Program-made: the position numbers and the translations under genes
Assembly (NCBI RefSeq): GCF_015277855.1
Contig: NZ_CP063812.1
Location: 3,596,001 to 3,660,000, forward strand
Length of the DNA stretch: 64,000 nucleotides
DNA from: Microbacterium cremeum
Lineage (GTDB): Bacteria; Actinomycetota; Actinomycetes; Actinomycetales; Microbacteriaceae
Direction: 5' to 3'
Notes under the pieces: model-generated
What the model saw: only the letters and a program-made list of their open reading frames with translations
Databases searched by the model: none
Told to the model about the DNA's origin: nothing
Part shown: positions 53,976 through 62,398 of the stretch, in pieces
Numbering within the stretch: position 1 is the stretch's first letter
How the letters are laid out: each line of letters opens with the position of its first letter

Positions 53976-54037
53976 GCCGATGAGTCTACGGAGCGACCGC
54001 GGCGGCTGCGTCCGCGGCCGCGAATAGGCTTGAGCCC

Positions 54038-54895
54038 ATGCGCCTGGCCACCTGGAACGTCAACTCGATCCGCGCCCGGGTCGACCGCATCGTCGACTTC
54101 GCGGTGCGCGAGCACATCGATGTGCTCGCGATGCAGGAGATCAAGTGCAAAACCGAGCAGTTCCCGTTCGAGCGGTTCGAGGACGCCGGCTACCACGTCG
54201 AGGCGTTCGGGTTCTCGCAGTGGAACGGCGTCGCGATCGCCAGCCGAGAGCCGATCGAGGACGTGCGCACCGCGTTCCCCGGCATGCCCGGCTTCGCGAA
54301 GGGCCAGCCTGCGACAGGCTCGGGGCAGGCGCCCGACGCCCCGCTCGAGGCCCGGGCGATGGGCGCGACGATCGGCGGCGTCGAGGTCTGGAGCCTGTAC
54401 GTGCCGAACGGCCGCTCGCTCGGCGACCCGCACTACTACTACAAGCTCGACTGGCTGTCGGCTCTCACCGAGTACACCGCGACGGCGCTCGCCGCGAACC
54501 CCGACCTGCCGCTCGCGCTGGTCGGCGACTTCAACATCGCGCCGACGGATGCCGACAACGGCGACCCGTCGGTGGTCCAGGGCTTCGCGACCCACGTCTC
54601 GCCCCCTGAGCGCGAGGCGTTCTCGGCGCTCGAGGCGGCCGGCCTCCAGGACGTCGTGCGTCCGCTGGTGCCCACCGGCTTCACGTACTGGGACTACAAG
54701 CAGCTGCGCTTCCCCCGCAATGAGGGCATGCGCATCGACTTCATCCTCGGTTCGCACGCCCTGGCCGACGCCGTGACGGGCGCGGCGATCCACCGCAACG
54801 AGCGCAAGGGCGAGGCCCCGAGCGATCACGTGCCGGTGGTCGTCGACCTCGACCTCGAGGGTCCCGACGACGACGATCGCCCCATGATCTTCTGA
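54038..54895 (+). CDS. xthA: Exodeoxyribonuclease III
   Basis: A 285-residue AP endonuclease/exonuclease III. Motifs in order: TWNVNSIRAR (5-14), MQEIKCK (about 36-42), YVPNGRSLGDPHYYYKLDWL (about 124-143), GDFNIAPTD (about 165-173) and the catalytic SDHVPVVVDLD (about 263-273). An extra loop KGQPATGSGQAPDAP near residue 90 is encoded around a small palindrome (AGCCTGcgaCAGGCT, 54306-54320). It repairs abasic sites. Confidence 0.95.
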   Translation: MRLATWNVNSIRARVDRIVDFAVREHIDVLAMQEIKCKTEQFPFERFEDAGYHVEAFGFSQWNGVAIASREPIEDVRTAFPGMPGFAKGQPATGSGQAPDAPLEARAMGATIGGVEVWSLYVPNGRSLGDPHYYYKLDWLSALTEYTATALAANPDLPLALVGDFNIAPTDADNGDPSVVQGFATHVSPPEREAFSALEAAGLQDVVRPLVPTGFTYWDYKQLRFPRNEGMRIDFILGSHALADAVTGAAIHRNERKGEAPSDHVPVVVDLDLEGPDDDDRPMIF

Positions 54896-55076
54896 AGTTC
54901 TTCCGCACGCCGCGTCATGATCGCGCCCCCGGCGCGTCATGTACAGATGGAGCGCGCCGTGCACCCGGCCGCGGAGTCCCCTCACCAGGGGTTTCCCAGC
55001 GCGCACCACTAGCCTGGCGCGGATCCGCCCCGCCGGTCGCCCCCAACCCAGTGACGCCTTCCGGCGAGGAGACGAC

Positions 55077-56936
55077 GTGAACACCCCCCGCACCGCCGTC
55101 GTGGACGACGCGCTGCCCGTGCGTTCCGACGAGGAGCTCGTCGATGCCGCACGCGCCGGGGACGACGCCGCCTACGCCGAGCTGTGGGAGCGCCACGTCG
55201 CGAGCGGACGCAATGCCGCACGAGCGATCAGCCCGAACGTCGACCCCGACGACCTGGTCTCGGAGGCGTTCACGTCGATCCTGAGCGCCATCCGCAAGGG
55301 CGGCGGCCCTCACGAGGGCTTCCGGCCCTACCTGTTCAGCGCCATCCGCAACATCGCGGCGTCGTGGGGGCGCCGCGCCAAGGAGGTCCCGCTCGACGAC
55401 CTGGACGAGCGGGCGGCCGAGTCGTCGGCCGAGTTCGCCGAGCTCGTGGCCGACCGCTCGGTGCTCGCGCAGGCCTTCCGCGAGCTGCCCGAGCGGTGGC
55501 GCGAGCTGCTGTGGTACACCGAGGTCGAGGGCATGAAGCCGCGGGAGGTGGCTCCCCTGCTGGGGATGAGTCCGAACGCCGTGTCGGCCCTGGCGTACCG
55601 CGCGCGCGAGGGTTTCAAGCAGTCGTGGCTGCAGGCGCACATCAGCGACCCGGCCCGCCCCGCGGAGTGCCGCTGGGTGTGCGAGCTGCTCGTCGCGAGC
55701 GAGAAGAAGCCGGTGCGCCGCGGCGATCGGCGCCGTCTCGACGCGCACCTGCGGGATTGCCAGGCGTGCCGCATCGTCGCGGCCGACCTCGAGAACGTGT
55801 CGCAGCGGCTGCGCGCCGTGCTGCTGCCTCTTGTACTCGGCGGGGCTGGGGCCCTCGCCTACACCGCCGACGCCACTCCGGCCGTGGCGGCGGTGGCCAC
55901 CGGAGCGCCCATCTGGGGAGGGGGGACGTCCGGACTTGGGGGGACAGGCGCATCGGGGGGCGCCTCGGGAGGTGGTGCCGGCGCGGGGGGTGCCGGCACC
56001 ACCGCCCTGCCTGCCGTCGGCATCTCGGCAGGAGCGGTCGCCGCGGCGGCGGCCGTCGCGATCGTGATCGCCGTCGCGCCGTGGAACGCTCCGGCAGGTG
56101 GGACGGATGCCGCACCCGTCGTCGCGGACGCGTCGAGCGGTCTGGAGCGACCTCCGGCGAACACCGACGCCCTGCCCGCAACCCCCGAAGAGCCGCCGGT
56201 GCCCGAGCCGGTCGCTCCGGCGATCGTCGACCCGGCGCCCGCGCCTGTGCCCGAGCCCGCGCCCGCGCCTGCGCCCGCGCCCGCGCCGGCGCCCGCACCG
56301 TCTCCGGCGCCCACTCCGGCGCCCACGCCGACACCCACCCCCCAGCCCGCCCGCACGGGCGCGCCGACGCTCGCGCCGGTGGCCGATCTCGACGCGCCGG
56401 TGCCCGACGCGATCACCGGCACCGGCGTCGCCGGCGCGCGGGTGGTGCTCATCGACGAGTCGGGCTCGACGCTGGCCGAGGTCACCGTGCAGCCCGACGG
56501 GACGTTCAGCACCGACATCCCCGCCGATCTGCTGCGTGTGGGGATGACGGTGCGCGCGGTGCAGACCGCGCCCGGCCTTCGCGCGTCCGAGCCGAGCGCC
56601 GCCGTCGGCCCCTTCGCGCTTCCGGCTCCGACGATCACGACGGCTGACGGCACACTGCGGACAGGCCTCCACGACGCCGACGGCGACGGGGTCGCCGACG
56701 ACCTCGCGCTCCTGCTCGACGGCGCCCCGGGCCATCGAGCCGTCGTCTCGTTCGACGGCACGCCGACGGGGAACGTGCACGTGCTGACCGGCAATCCGGT
56801 CGTGCGGGTCGTGTACGACACGGTTCCCGGCGACCACGTGATCGGCATCCGCTATGTCGATCCGCACACGGGCCGGTTCGGGCGTCTCGCCACGTTCGTC
56901 GTGACGGTGCTCGCCGCCGAAGCTCCGGTCGCCTGA
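55077..56936 (+). CDS. ECF-type sigma factor fused to zinc-finger, membrane segment and surface domain
   Basis: A 619-residue chimera. Residues about 18-185 form sigma-70 region 2 (DAAYAELWERHVASGRNAARAISPNVDPDDLVSEAFTSILSAI) and region 4 (LVADRSVLAQAFRELPERWRELLWYTEVEGMKPREVAPLLGMSPNAVSALAYRAREGFKQ). An anti-sigma-like zinc motif follows (RRLDAHLRDCQACR, HxxxCxxC). Then hydrophobic stretches flank a Gly-rich loop, a Pro-Ala repeat of about 45 residues (PEPAPAPAPAPAPAPAP), and one or two Ig-like extracellular domains. The GTG start has GGCGAGGAGA in front. It may be a membrane-tethered sigma factor released by proteolysis. Such fusions exist in actinobacteria but their signals are little known. 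Confidence 0.8.
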   Translation: MNTPRTAVVDDALPVRSDEELVDAARAGDDAAYAELWERHVASGRNAARAISPNVDPDDLVSEAFTSILSAIRKGGGPHEGFRPYLFSAIRNIAASWGRRAKEVPLDDLDERAAESSAEFAELVADRSVLAQAFRELPERWRELLWYTEVEGMKPREVAPLLGMSPNAVSALAYRAREGFKQSWLQAHISDPARPAECRWVCELLVASEKKPVRRGDRRRLDAHLRDCQACRIVAADLENVSQRLRAVLLPLVLGGAGALAYTADATPAVAAVATGAPIWGGGTSGLGGTGASGGASGGGAGAGGAGTTALPAVGISAGAVAAAAAVAIVIAVAPWNAPAGGTDAAPVVADASSGLERPPANTDALPATPEEPPVPEPVAPAIVDPAPAPVPEPAPAPAPAPAPAPAPSPAPTPAPTPTPTPQPARTGAPTLAPVADLDAPVPDAITGTGVAGARVVLIDESGSTLAEVTVQPDGTFSTDIPADLLRVGMTVRAVQTAPGLRASEPSAAVGPFALPAPTITTADGTLRTGLHDADGDGVADDLALLLDGAPGHRAVVSFDGTPTGNVHVLTGNPVVRVVYDTVPGDHVIGIRYVDPHTGRFGRLATFVVTVLAAEAPVA

Positions 56937-56948
56937 GGCCGCCCCGCC

Positions 56949-57662
56949 TCACGCGGCGAGGACGGCCCCCGGGTCGATGTGGAAGGTCTGCGCGAAGCGC
57001 TCGAGCAGGCCCGCGTCCCCCGACACGACGGCGACGATCTCGCGGTCGATCGCTTCGGCCGGGGCCACCTCCCCCGAGATGAGGCGACGGATGCCGGGCC
57101 CCGCGGCGAACACGAGGTCGGGGTCTGCGGCGGTCGGGGCCTGCGTCCCCAGCTTCGGGTCGACCGGCCGCCCGGCCGGCTGCAGCTGCGCGATGCGCAG
57201 GCCGGAGGAGTCGACGTGCACGCGGAGGACGACGTCGGCGACGTGGAGCTCGTAGTCCGCCGCGGGGAGTGCGGCTGCGGCATCCGCCCGGAATGCCGTG
57301 CGCAACGCCATCGTGAGCGAGTCGGCCGTCACGACGTCGTCCGCGGCCGGGTCGCCCATCTGCCGGAACCCCCACCGTCCGAGCGCGAGGACGATCGGCT
57401 CGAGCTCGCGCCCGTACGGCGTGAGCTCGTACACCAGCCCGCAGTTGGGCAGCGGCACGCGGCGCACGACGCCGCCCTCCTGGAGCTCCTTGAGCCGCGT
57501 GGAGAGGATGTTGGTGGGGATCTTGGGCAGTCCCTGCTTGAGGTCGGTGTAGCGCCGAGGCCCGACGAGCAGATCGCGGACGATGAGCAGCGCCCACCGC
57601 TCGCCGATCAGCTCGACGGCCGTCGTGACCCCGCAGTACTGGCCGTAGCTGCGGGCGGCCAC
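56949..57662 (-). CDS. HxlR family winged-helix regulator with C-terminal extension
   Basis: A 237-residue protein. Residues 1-100 are an HxlR helix-turn-helix: YCGVTTAVELIGERWALLIVRDLLVGPRRYTDLKQGLPKIPTNILSTRLKELQEGGVVRR, with the redox-capable Cys10 near the start. About 130 extra residues (LTMALRTAFRADAAAALPAADYELHVADVVLRVHVDSSGLRI onward) look like an SCP2-like lipid-binding domain. GTG start, 1 bp after the VOC gene stop, so the pair forms an operon. Confidence 0.87.
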   Translation of the reverse strand: MAARSYGQYCGVTTAVELIGERWALLIVRDLLVGPRRYTDLKQGLPKIPTNILSTRLKELQEGGVVRRVPLPNCGLVYELTPYGRELEPIVLALGRWGFRQMGDPAADDVVTADSLTMALRTAFRADAAAALPAADYELHVADVVLRVHVDSSGLRIAQLQPAGRPVDPKLGTQAPTAADPDLVFAAGPGIRRLISGEVAPAEAIDREIVAVVSGDAGLLERFAQTFHIDPGAVLAA

Positions 57663-57663
57663 G

Positions 57664-58101
57664 TTACGCCTGCGCGTGCTCGGCCGCGTACGCGTCGGGG
57701 CCCTGCTCAGCTGCGTCCGGCTGCATGTAGACGAACTCGACGATGTTCCCGTCGGGGTCTTCGAGGTGGCGGGTGTACATGAAGCCGTAGTCCTGCGGCT
57801 CCTTGGGCTCGGTGCCGCCGTGGGCGAGCGCGGCCTCGACCGTCTGGTCGACGTGCTCGCGCGACTCGCGGCTGAGCGCGATCAGCGTCTGGGCGACCGA
57901 GGCGGGGTCGGCGATCGGCTTGTCGGTGAACGTCGCGAGGTACTCCCTGGTGAGGACCATGAAGAACACGTTCTCGTCCCACACGATGCACGCGGCGTTC
58001 TCGTCGGTGAAGAGCGGATTGATGTCGGCGCCGAGCGCGGTGTAGAAGGCCTTGGCCCGGTCGAGGTCGTTCGTCGGGAGGTTGACGAAGATGTGCGTCA
58101 T
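57664..58101 (-). CDS. VOC family (glyoxalase-like) protein
   Basis: A 145-residue single-module vicinal-oxygen-chelate protein: IFVNLPTNDLDRAKAFYTALGADINPLFTDENAACIVWDENVFFMVLTREYLATF and a later MYTRHLEDPDGNIVEFVYM with the typical metal-site Glu. Usually such small proteins are lactoylglutathione-lyase-like or antibiotic-binding proteins. The HxlR gene directly downstream probably regulates it. Confidence 0.87.
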   Translation of the reverse strand: MTHIFVNLPTNDLDRAKAFYTALGADINPLFTDENAACIVWDENVFFMVLTREYLATFTDKPIADPASVAQTLIALSRESREHVDQTVEAALAHGGTEPKEPQDYGFMYTRHLEDPDGNIVEFVYMQPDAAEQGPDAYAAEHAQA

Positions 58102-58249
58102 TGCGGTGCTCCTTGCGTTGTGGGTGGGGGCGGGTGGGTGGGTGGACATCATGCTTGCAAAAAACAACCGTGCTTGTCAATAACAAGTTATGCGACTTCT
58201 CCCCCGTGGGGCGGATGCCGCGCCGCCGCCCGCCGCCTACCGTGGAGGA

Positions 58250-59530
58250 ATGCTCGAAACCCCCGTCGCCCGCCGGGCGCACCGGCCGAGGCCGACCGCG
58301 CAGGAACTCCGCAACGACGTCTGGCTGGCGGCGGCCCTGCTCCTGGGAGCGATCCTGAGCGCGGCCCTCGGCTCTGTCGCCGGCTTCTACGGCGCCGAGA
58401 ATGCGCCCGGGATGCAATGGGCGCTGCTGTACGCCCTGGGGCTCACCGCGCCGCTGGCCGTGCGCCGCCGCTTCCCCGAGATCGTGGTGGTCGTGATCTC
58501 GGTCGTGTTCGTCATCGGCGTGACGGCTCGGATCCCCGAGCTGTACGTCAGCAACATCTCGATGTTCATCGCGATGTACACCGTGGGTGCGTGGGTGGAC
58601 GATCGCCGGCGCGCGATGTACGTGCGCGTCGCCGTGATCGTCGGCATGTTCGTGTGGCTGCTCATCACGACGTTCCAGGCGGCCATCGATCCCTCCGACG
58701 ACCAGCTGTCGCGCGCGGGGCTGTTCTCGCCGTTCGCCGCGATGATGCTCATCCAGTTCCTCGTGAACGCGGCGTTCTTCGGCGGTGCGTACTACCTGGG
58801 CGACCGCTCGTACGCGTCGGCGATGGAGCGCGCGGCGCTCGAGGAGCGCACGCGCGAGCTCGAGCGCGAGCGCGAGGTGACTGCCGCGCAGGCGGTCGCG
58901 CTCGACCGCGTGCGCATCGCGCGCGAGCTGCACGACGTCGTGGCGCACCACGTGTCGGCGATGGGCGTTCAGGCCGGCGCGGCGCGCGCCGTGCTGGAGC
59001 GGGATCCGGATGCCGCGCGCTCGGCGCTGCTCGGGGTCGAGGCATCCGCCCGCTCCGCCCTCGACGACCTCCGGCAGCTTCTCGAGACCCTCCGCACGCC
59101 CGACGGCGACGGCGAGGGCGGGTCGACCGTGCACCTGTCGGGCCTCGCCGACCTCGTGGTGCATGCGAACGACAACGGGCTGCCCACGACTCTGACGATC
59201 GTGGGCGAGCCGGTCGACCTGCCCGATCTGATGCAGGTCAACGTCTACCGCGTCGCGCAGGAGGCGCTCACCAACGCGCGCCGCCACGGCGGACCGGATG
59301 CCACGGCCGACGTCCGGCTGCGGTACGCGGGCGACGCCGTCGAGCTCGAGGTGACCAACACCGGTCGCGCCGTCGTCGCGATGCGGCCCGGCCTCGGCCT
59401 CGTCGGCATGCGCGAGCGGGCCCTCGCGTCGGGCGGCGCACTCGAGGCGGGGCCGCGACCGCGGGGCGGCTTCCTCGTGCGCCTGCGAATGCCGCTGCGG
59501 GCGGCCGCCGCGGCGGAGGCGCGCGCGTGA
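58250..59530 (+). CDS. Sensor histidine kinase, DesK/NarX type (HisKA_3)
   Basis: A 426-residue membrane kinase. Five or six membrane segments (about 20-185) lead to a coiled coil (ERAALEERTRELEREREVTAAQAVALDR) and the phosphoacceptor ARELHDVVAHHVSAM with His228. The ATPase domain shows an N-box-like QEALTNARRHGG, and GLGLVGMRERALASGG as G-box. The ATG follows GTGGAGGA. It overlaps the response regulator gene (GTGA), forming a two-component pair. Signal unknown. Confidence 0.93.
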   Translation: MLETPVARRAHRPRPTAQELRNDVWLAAALLLGAILSAALGSVAGFYGAENAPGMQWALLYALGLTAPLAVRRRFPEIVVVVISVVFVIGVTARIPELYVSNISMFIAMYTVGAWVDDRRRAMYVRVAVIVGMFVWLLITTFQAAIDPSDDQLSRAGLFSPFAAMMLIQFLVNAAFFGGAYYLGDRSYASAMERAALEERTRELEREREVTAAQAVALDRVRIARELHDVVAHHVSAMGVQAGAARAVLERDPDAARSALLGVEASARSALDDLRQLLETLRTPDGDGEGGSTVHLSGLADLVVHANDNGLPTTLTIVGEPVDLPDLMQVNVYRVAQEALTNARRHGGPDATADVRLRYAGDAVELEVTNTGRAVVAMRPGLGLVGMRERALASGGALEAGPRPRGGFLVRLRMPLRAAAAAEARA

Positions 59531-60327
59531 CCGGCCCGATCCGCGTGCTGCTCGTCGACGATCACGCCGTGATGCGGGCGGGATTCCGCATGATCCTCGA
59601 GGCGGCGGGCGACATCGTCGTCGCCGGCGAGGCGTCGGACGGCCGCCAGGCGGTGGCGGCGGCATCCGCTCTTCGACCCGACGTGATCTGCATGGACGTG
59701 CAGATGCCCGACATGGACGGGCTCGAGGCGACCTGGCGCATCGTCGCCGACACCGCGGTCGATGCCGCGGTCGTCGTCGTGACGACGTTCGACCGCGACG
59801 ACTACCTGTTCGACGCGCTCGCGGCGGGCGCGAGCGGGTTCCTGCTGAAGAACGCCGGCCCGGAAGAGCTCGTGAGCGCCGTGCGCGTGGCGGCCGCCGG
59901 CGACGCGCTGCTGGCCCCCGAGGTCACCCGCCGCGTGATCGCCCGCTTCGCCTCGTCGGCCGCGTCCTCACCCCACCCTGACCGCGAGAGTGCAGCTGGC
60001 GGACGAGAGGCAGGGAAGCACCCTCACCCTCGTCCACCAGCTGCACTCTCGCCCAGCGTGGGATCTCCGCGGCCGGGGGCCGGGGGCGGGGTCGGGGTTG
60101 GGGGCGGGGGCGGGGCCGGGGGCGGGGTGGCGGCGGTCGAGCTCACCGAGCGCGAGACCGAGGTGCTGCGGCTCGTCGCACAGGCGCTCAGCAACGCCGA
60201 GATCGCACAGCGCCTCTACATCGGCGAGGCGACGGTGAAGACCCACGTGTCGAACGTGCTGCAGAAACTCGGCGCCCGCGACCGCGTCGCCGCGGTCGTC
60301 TACGCCCATCGCCACGGCCTCGCCTGA
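59527..60327 (+). CDS. LuxR/NarL-type response regulator with palindromic-element insertion
   Basis: A 266-residue regulator. The receiver (1-125) has VLLVDDH, phospho-acceptor Asp57 in ICMDVQMPDMDG, VVTTFD and the Lys in GFLLKNAGP. The DNA-binding domain (about 205-262) reads LTERETEVLRLVAQALSNAEIAQRLYIGEATVKTHVSNVLQKLGARDRVAAVVYA. Between them lies an abnormally long linker: residues about 153-176 are encoded by a 69-bp palindromic element (59984-60052), and the next 35 by a G-rich run giving GGGVGVGGGGGAGGG. The ordinary NarL linker is about 15-25 residues. It should still work if the linker is merely flexible. Confidence 0.9.
   Translation: MTGPIRVLLVDDHAVMRAGFRMILEAAGDIVVAGEASDGRQAVAAASALRPDVICMDVQMPDMDGLEATWRIVADTAVDAAVVVVTTFDRDDYLFDALAAGASGFLLKNAGPEELVSAVRVAAAGDALLAPEVTRRVIARFASSAASSPHPDRESAAGGREAGKHPHPRPPAALSPSVGSPRPGAGGGVGVGGGGGAGGGVAAVELTERETEVLRLVAQALSNAEIAQRLYIGEATVKTHVSNVLQKLGARDRVAAVVYAHRHGLA
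59984..60052. repeat. 69-bp palindromic element, copy 2, inside a coding region
   Basis: GCGAGAGTGCAGCTGG at the left and CCAGCTGCACTCTCGC at the right end. It is the same length as copies at 38063 and 63560, and being a multiple of three keeps the response-regulator frame open. Confidence 0.85.
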
Positions 60328-60399
60328 CCCCCTCACCCCTCCGCGCCTCCGCCCCTCGGCCTCCGCACCGCCCTCGCCCCCGCGCCTCCGCGCCCGGAG

Positions 60400-60613
60400 G
60401 CTCCGCAGTCACAAATCGCGCGACCGCACCGCCGCAACCCGCATTTCCTGACTGCGGAGCCCACGGCACGTCGCTCCGCAGTCGCAAAGTGCGCGGGAGA
60501 GGGCCGCGGAACCGCGAGAACCGACTGCGGAGCCCCCGGCCCCCGGCACGTCGCTCCGCAGTCACAAGGTGCGCGGGCGAGGGCACGGGAACTGCGAGAA
60601 GTGACTGCGGAGC
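60400..60613. repeat. Array of three 61-bp palindromic units
   Basis: Units at 60400-60460, 60473-60533 and 60553-60613 each begin GCTCCGCAGTC and end GACTGCGGAGC (last unit TGACTGCGGAGC), with variable centres sharing CAAAnTGCGCG-like words. They fill the gap between the response regulator and the FMN reductase. No gene is seen in 60328-60715. Confidence 0.88.
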
Positions 60614-60637
60614 GACCCCGGGCGGGGGCGAGAACGA

Positions 60638-60686
60638 CGGATGCCTCGGCCCGGGGCCGCGAAAGGGCTCAGGGCCGAGGCATCCG
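60638..60686 (-). terminator. Hairpin terminator after the FMN reductase gene
   Basis: A perfect 15-bp inverted repeat, CGGATGCCTCGGCCC (60638-60652) and GGGCCGAGGCATCCG (60672-60686), with a 19-nt loop lies 29 bp beyond the stop of the minus-strand gene. Confidence 0.7.
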
Positions 60687-60715
60687 CACTCGGGAGGAAA
60701 CTCGGGAGGAGTAGG

Positions 60716-61291
60716 TCAGGCGGCGACGGCCTCGCGCGCGGGCGCGTAGCGGTCGACGAGCGCGCCGAAGGCCTCGAGGAAGCCGACCAGGAACTCGGCG
60801 GTCTGGTCGTTGGTGACCTCGCCGTCCTCGGTGAACAGGCCGGGGAGGGTCTGGACGAAGCCCTCGGGCTGGCCGAGGGTCGGAGCGTTGTAGTGGCTGA
60901 GGATGGCCTTCAGGTGCTGCTGCGCGGCGGCGGTCGCGATGCCGCCCTGCGAGGTGCCGATGACGGCGGTGGGCTTGCCGTTGAACGACGCGTGGCCCCA
61001 CGGACGTGCGGACCAGTCGAGGGCGTTCTTCAGGACGCCCGGGATCGAGCGGCTGTACTCGGGGGTGACGATGATCACGCCGTCGGCGTCTTCGATCGCC
61101 TGCTTGAAGTCGCGCGCGACCTGGGGGAAGTCGGCGTCGTAGTCGGGCGAGTAGAACGGGAGGCCCTCGATCGGGATCTCGACGAGCGTCGTGCCTTCGG
61201 GGGCGAGTCGCTCGAGCGCCTTCGCGAGGCGGCGGTTGATCGAGGTCGACGAGATGCTGCCGACGATGTAGCCGATGGTCCGGTCGGACAT
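60716..61291 (-). CDS. NAD(P)H-dependent FMN reductase
   Basis: A 191-residue flavodoxin-fold reductase. GYIVGSISSTSINRRLAKAL (about 7-26) is the FMN-phosphate loop, TPEYSRSIPGVLKNALDW (about 75-92) the signature of the NADPH-dependent FMN reductase/SsuE-ChrR group, and GTSQGGIATAAAQQHLKAIL the dimer region. It could reduce flavin, chromate or quinones. Start ATG 61289-61291. It diverges from the ABC exporter operon. Confidence 0.92.
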   Translation of the reverse strand: MSDRTIGYIVGSISSTSINRRLAKALERLAPEGTTLVEIPIEGLPFYSPDYDADFPQVARDFKQAIEDADGVIIVTPEYSRSIPGVLKNALDWSARPWGHASFNGKPTAVIGTSQGGIATAAAQQHLKAILSHYNAPTLGQPEGFVQTLPGLFTEDGEVTNDQTAEFLVGFLEAFGALVDRYAPAREAVAA

Positions 61292-61513
61292 GAATTGTGC
61301 TCCTTCAGACAGAGAGGTCCCCGGCGGGGACCACCGTGGACGTTCCACTTCCATGCAAGCACATGTATCTGCGATCTATTCCAAGGTATGCAAATCCGCG
61401 ATCCCCGATCCTCCCCCGTGCAGCGGAGGAGCCGGATCTCCCCCGCCAGGGGGAGGCCTGCCGACGCCGCCGGCCCTAGCGTGGAGGTCACGACTTCGAC
61501 CAGAGGAGACAGG

Positions 61514-62398
61514 ATGCTGAAGCTGCAGGGCATCACGAAGAGCTACGCGGGTCGTCGCGTGCTCGACGAGGTGTCGTTCGACGTCCGCCCGGGCCGGCTC
61601 ACCGGCTTCGTCGGTGGGAACGGCGCCGGCAAGACCACGACCATGCGGATCGTGCTGGGCGTGCTCGCCAAGGACGCCGGCACCGTGACGCTCGACGGTG
61701 CCGAGGTGACGGCATCCGACCGCCGCCGCTTCGGGTACATGCCCGAGGAGCGCGGCCTGTACCCGAAGATGAAGGTGCTCGAGCACATCGTGTACCTGGC
61801 GCGACTGCACGGGTTCTCGAAGACGGATGCCTCGACCCGCGCGACCGCGCTGCTCGAGCAGCTCGGACTCGGCGAGCGCCTCGGCGACAACGTCGAGACG
61901 CTGTCGCTGGGCAACCAGCAGCGTGCGCAGATCGCGGCGGCGCTCGTGCACGATCCGCAGGTGCTCATCCTCGACGAGCCCTTCTCGGGTCTCGACCCCC
62001 TCGCCGTGGACGTCGTCGCAGCAGTGCTCCAGGAGCGCGCCGCCGCCGGCGCCGCCGTGCTGTTCTCGTCGCACCAGCTCGACGTCGTCGAGCGCCTGTG
62101 CGACGACCTCGTCATCATCGCCGGCGGCACGATCCGCGCCGCCGGACCCCGCGACGCCCTGCGCGCCGAGCACTCCACCCGCCGCTACGAGCTCGTCTCG
62201 GCGGGCGATGCCGGGTGGCTGCGCACCGAGCCGGGCGTCGAGGTCCTGAGTTTCGACGGCGGCTACGCCGTCTTCGACGCCGACAGCGACGAGACCGCGC
62301 AGCGCATCCTGCGCCGCGCGGTCGAGCAGGGCGATGTCGCGAGCTTCGCCCCGCAGCATCCCACCCTCGCCCAGATCTTCAAGGAGGTCATCCAGTGA
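61514..62398 (+). CDS. ABC-2 type exporter ATP-binding protein (NatA-like)
   Basis: A 294-residue ATPase with Walker A GGNGAGKTT (about 35-43), signature LSLGNQQRAQIAAALVHDP in place of LSGGQ (typical of the NatA/YhaQ group), and Walker B VLILDEPFSGLDPLAV. A C-terminal DUF4162-like domain (RRYELVSAGDAGWLRTEPGVEVLSF to HPTLAQIFKEVIQ) is present. GAGGAGACAGG precedes the ATG. It overlaps the permease gene by 4 bp. Confidence 0.93.
   Translation: MLKLQGITKSYAGRRVLDEVSFDVRPGRLTGFVGGNGAGKTTTMRIVLGVLAKDAGTVTLDGAEVTASDRRRFGYMPEERGLYPKMKVLEHIVYLARLHGFSKTDASTRATALLEQLGLGERLGDNVETLSLGNQQRAQIAAALVHDPQVLILDEPFSGLDPLAVDVVAAVLQERAAAGAAVLFSSHQLDVVERLCDDLVIIAGGTIRAAGPRDALRAEHSTRRYELVSAGDAGWLRTEPGVEVLSFDGGYAVFDADSDETAQRILRRAVEQGDVASFAPQHPTLAQIFKEVIQ

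Noticed and set aside
54915..56867. A long minus-strand open frame opposite the sigma-factor chimera
   Set aside because: It is antisense to a clear sigma domain; its product is rich in Arg, Gly and His and has no recognisable domain.
55077..56936. Frameshift fusion of two separate genes (sigma and surface protein)
   Set aside because: The frame is continuous through a zinc-finger-like motif and membrane segment in a sensible domain order, and no second ribosome site or start is evident at the junction.
60400..60613. CRISPR-like array
   Set aside because: Only three units; each unit is itself a palindrome with variable centre, there are no equal-length repeats with unique spacers, and no cas genes.
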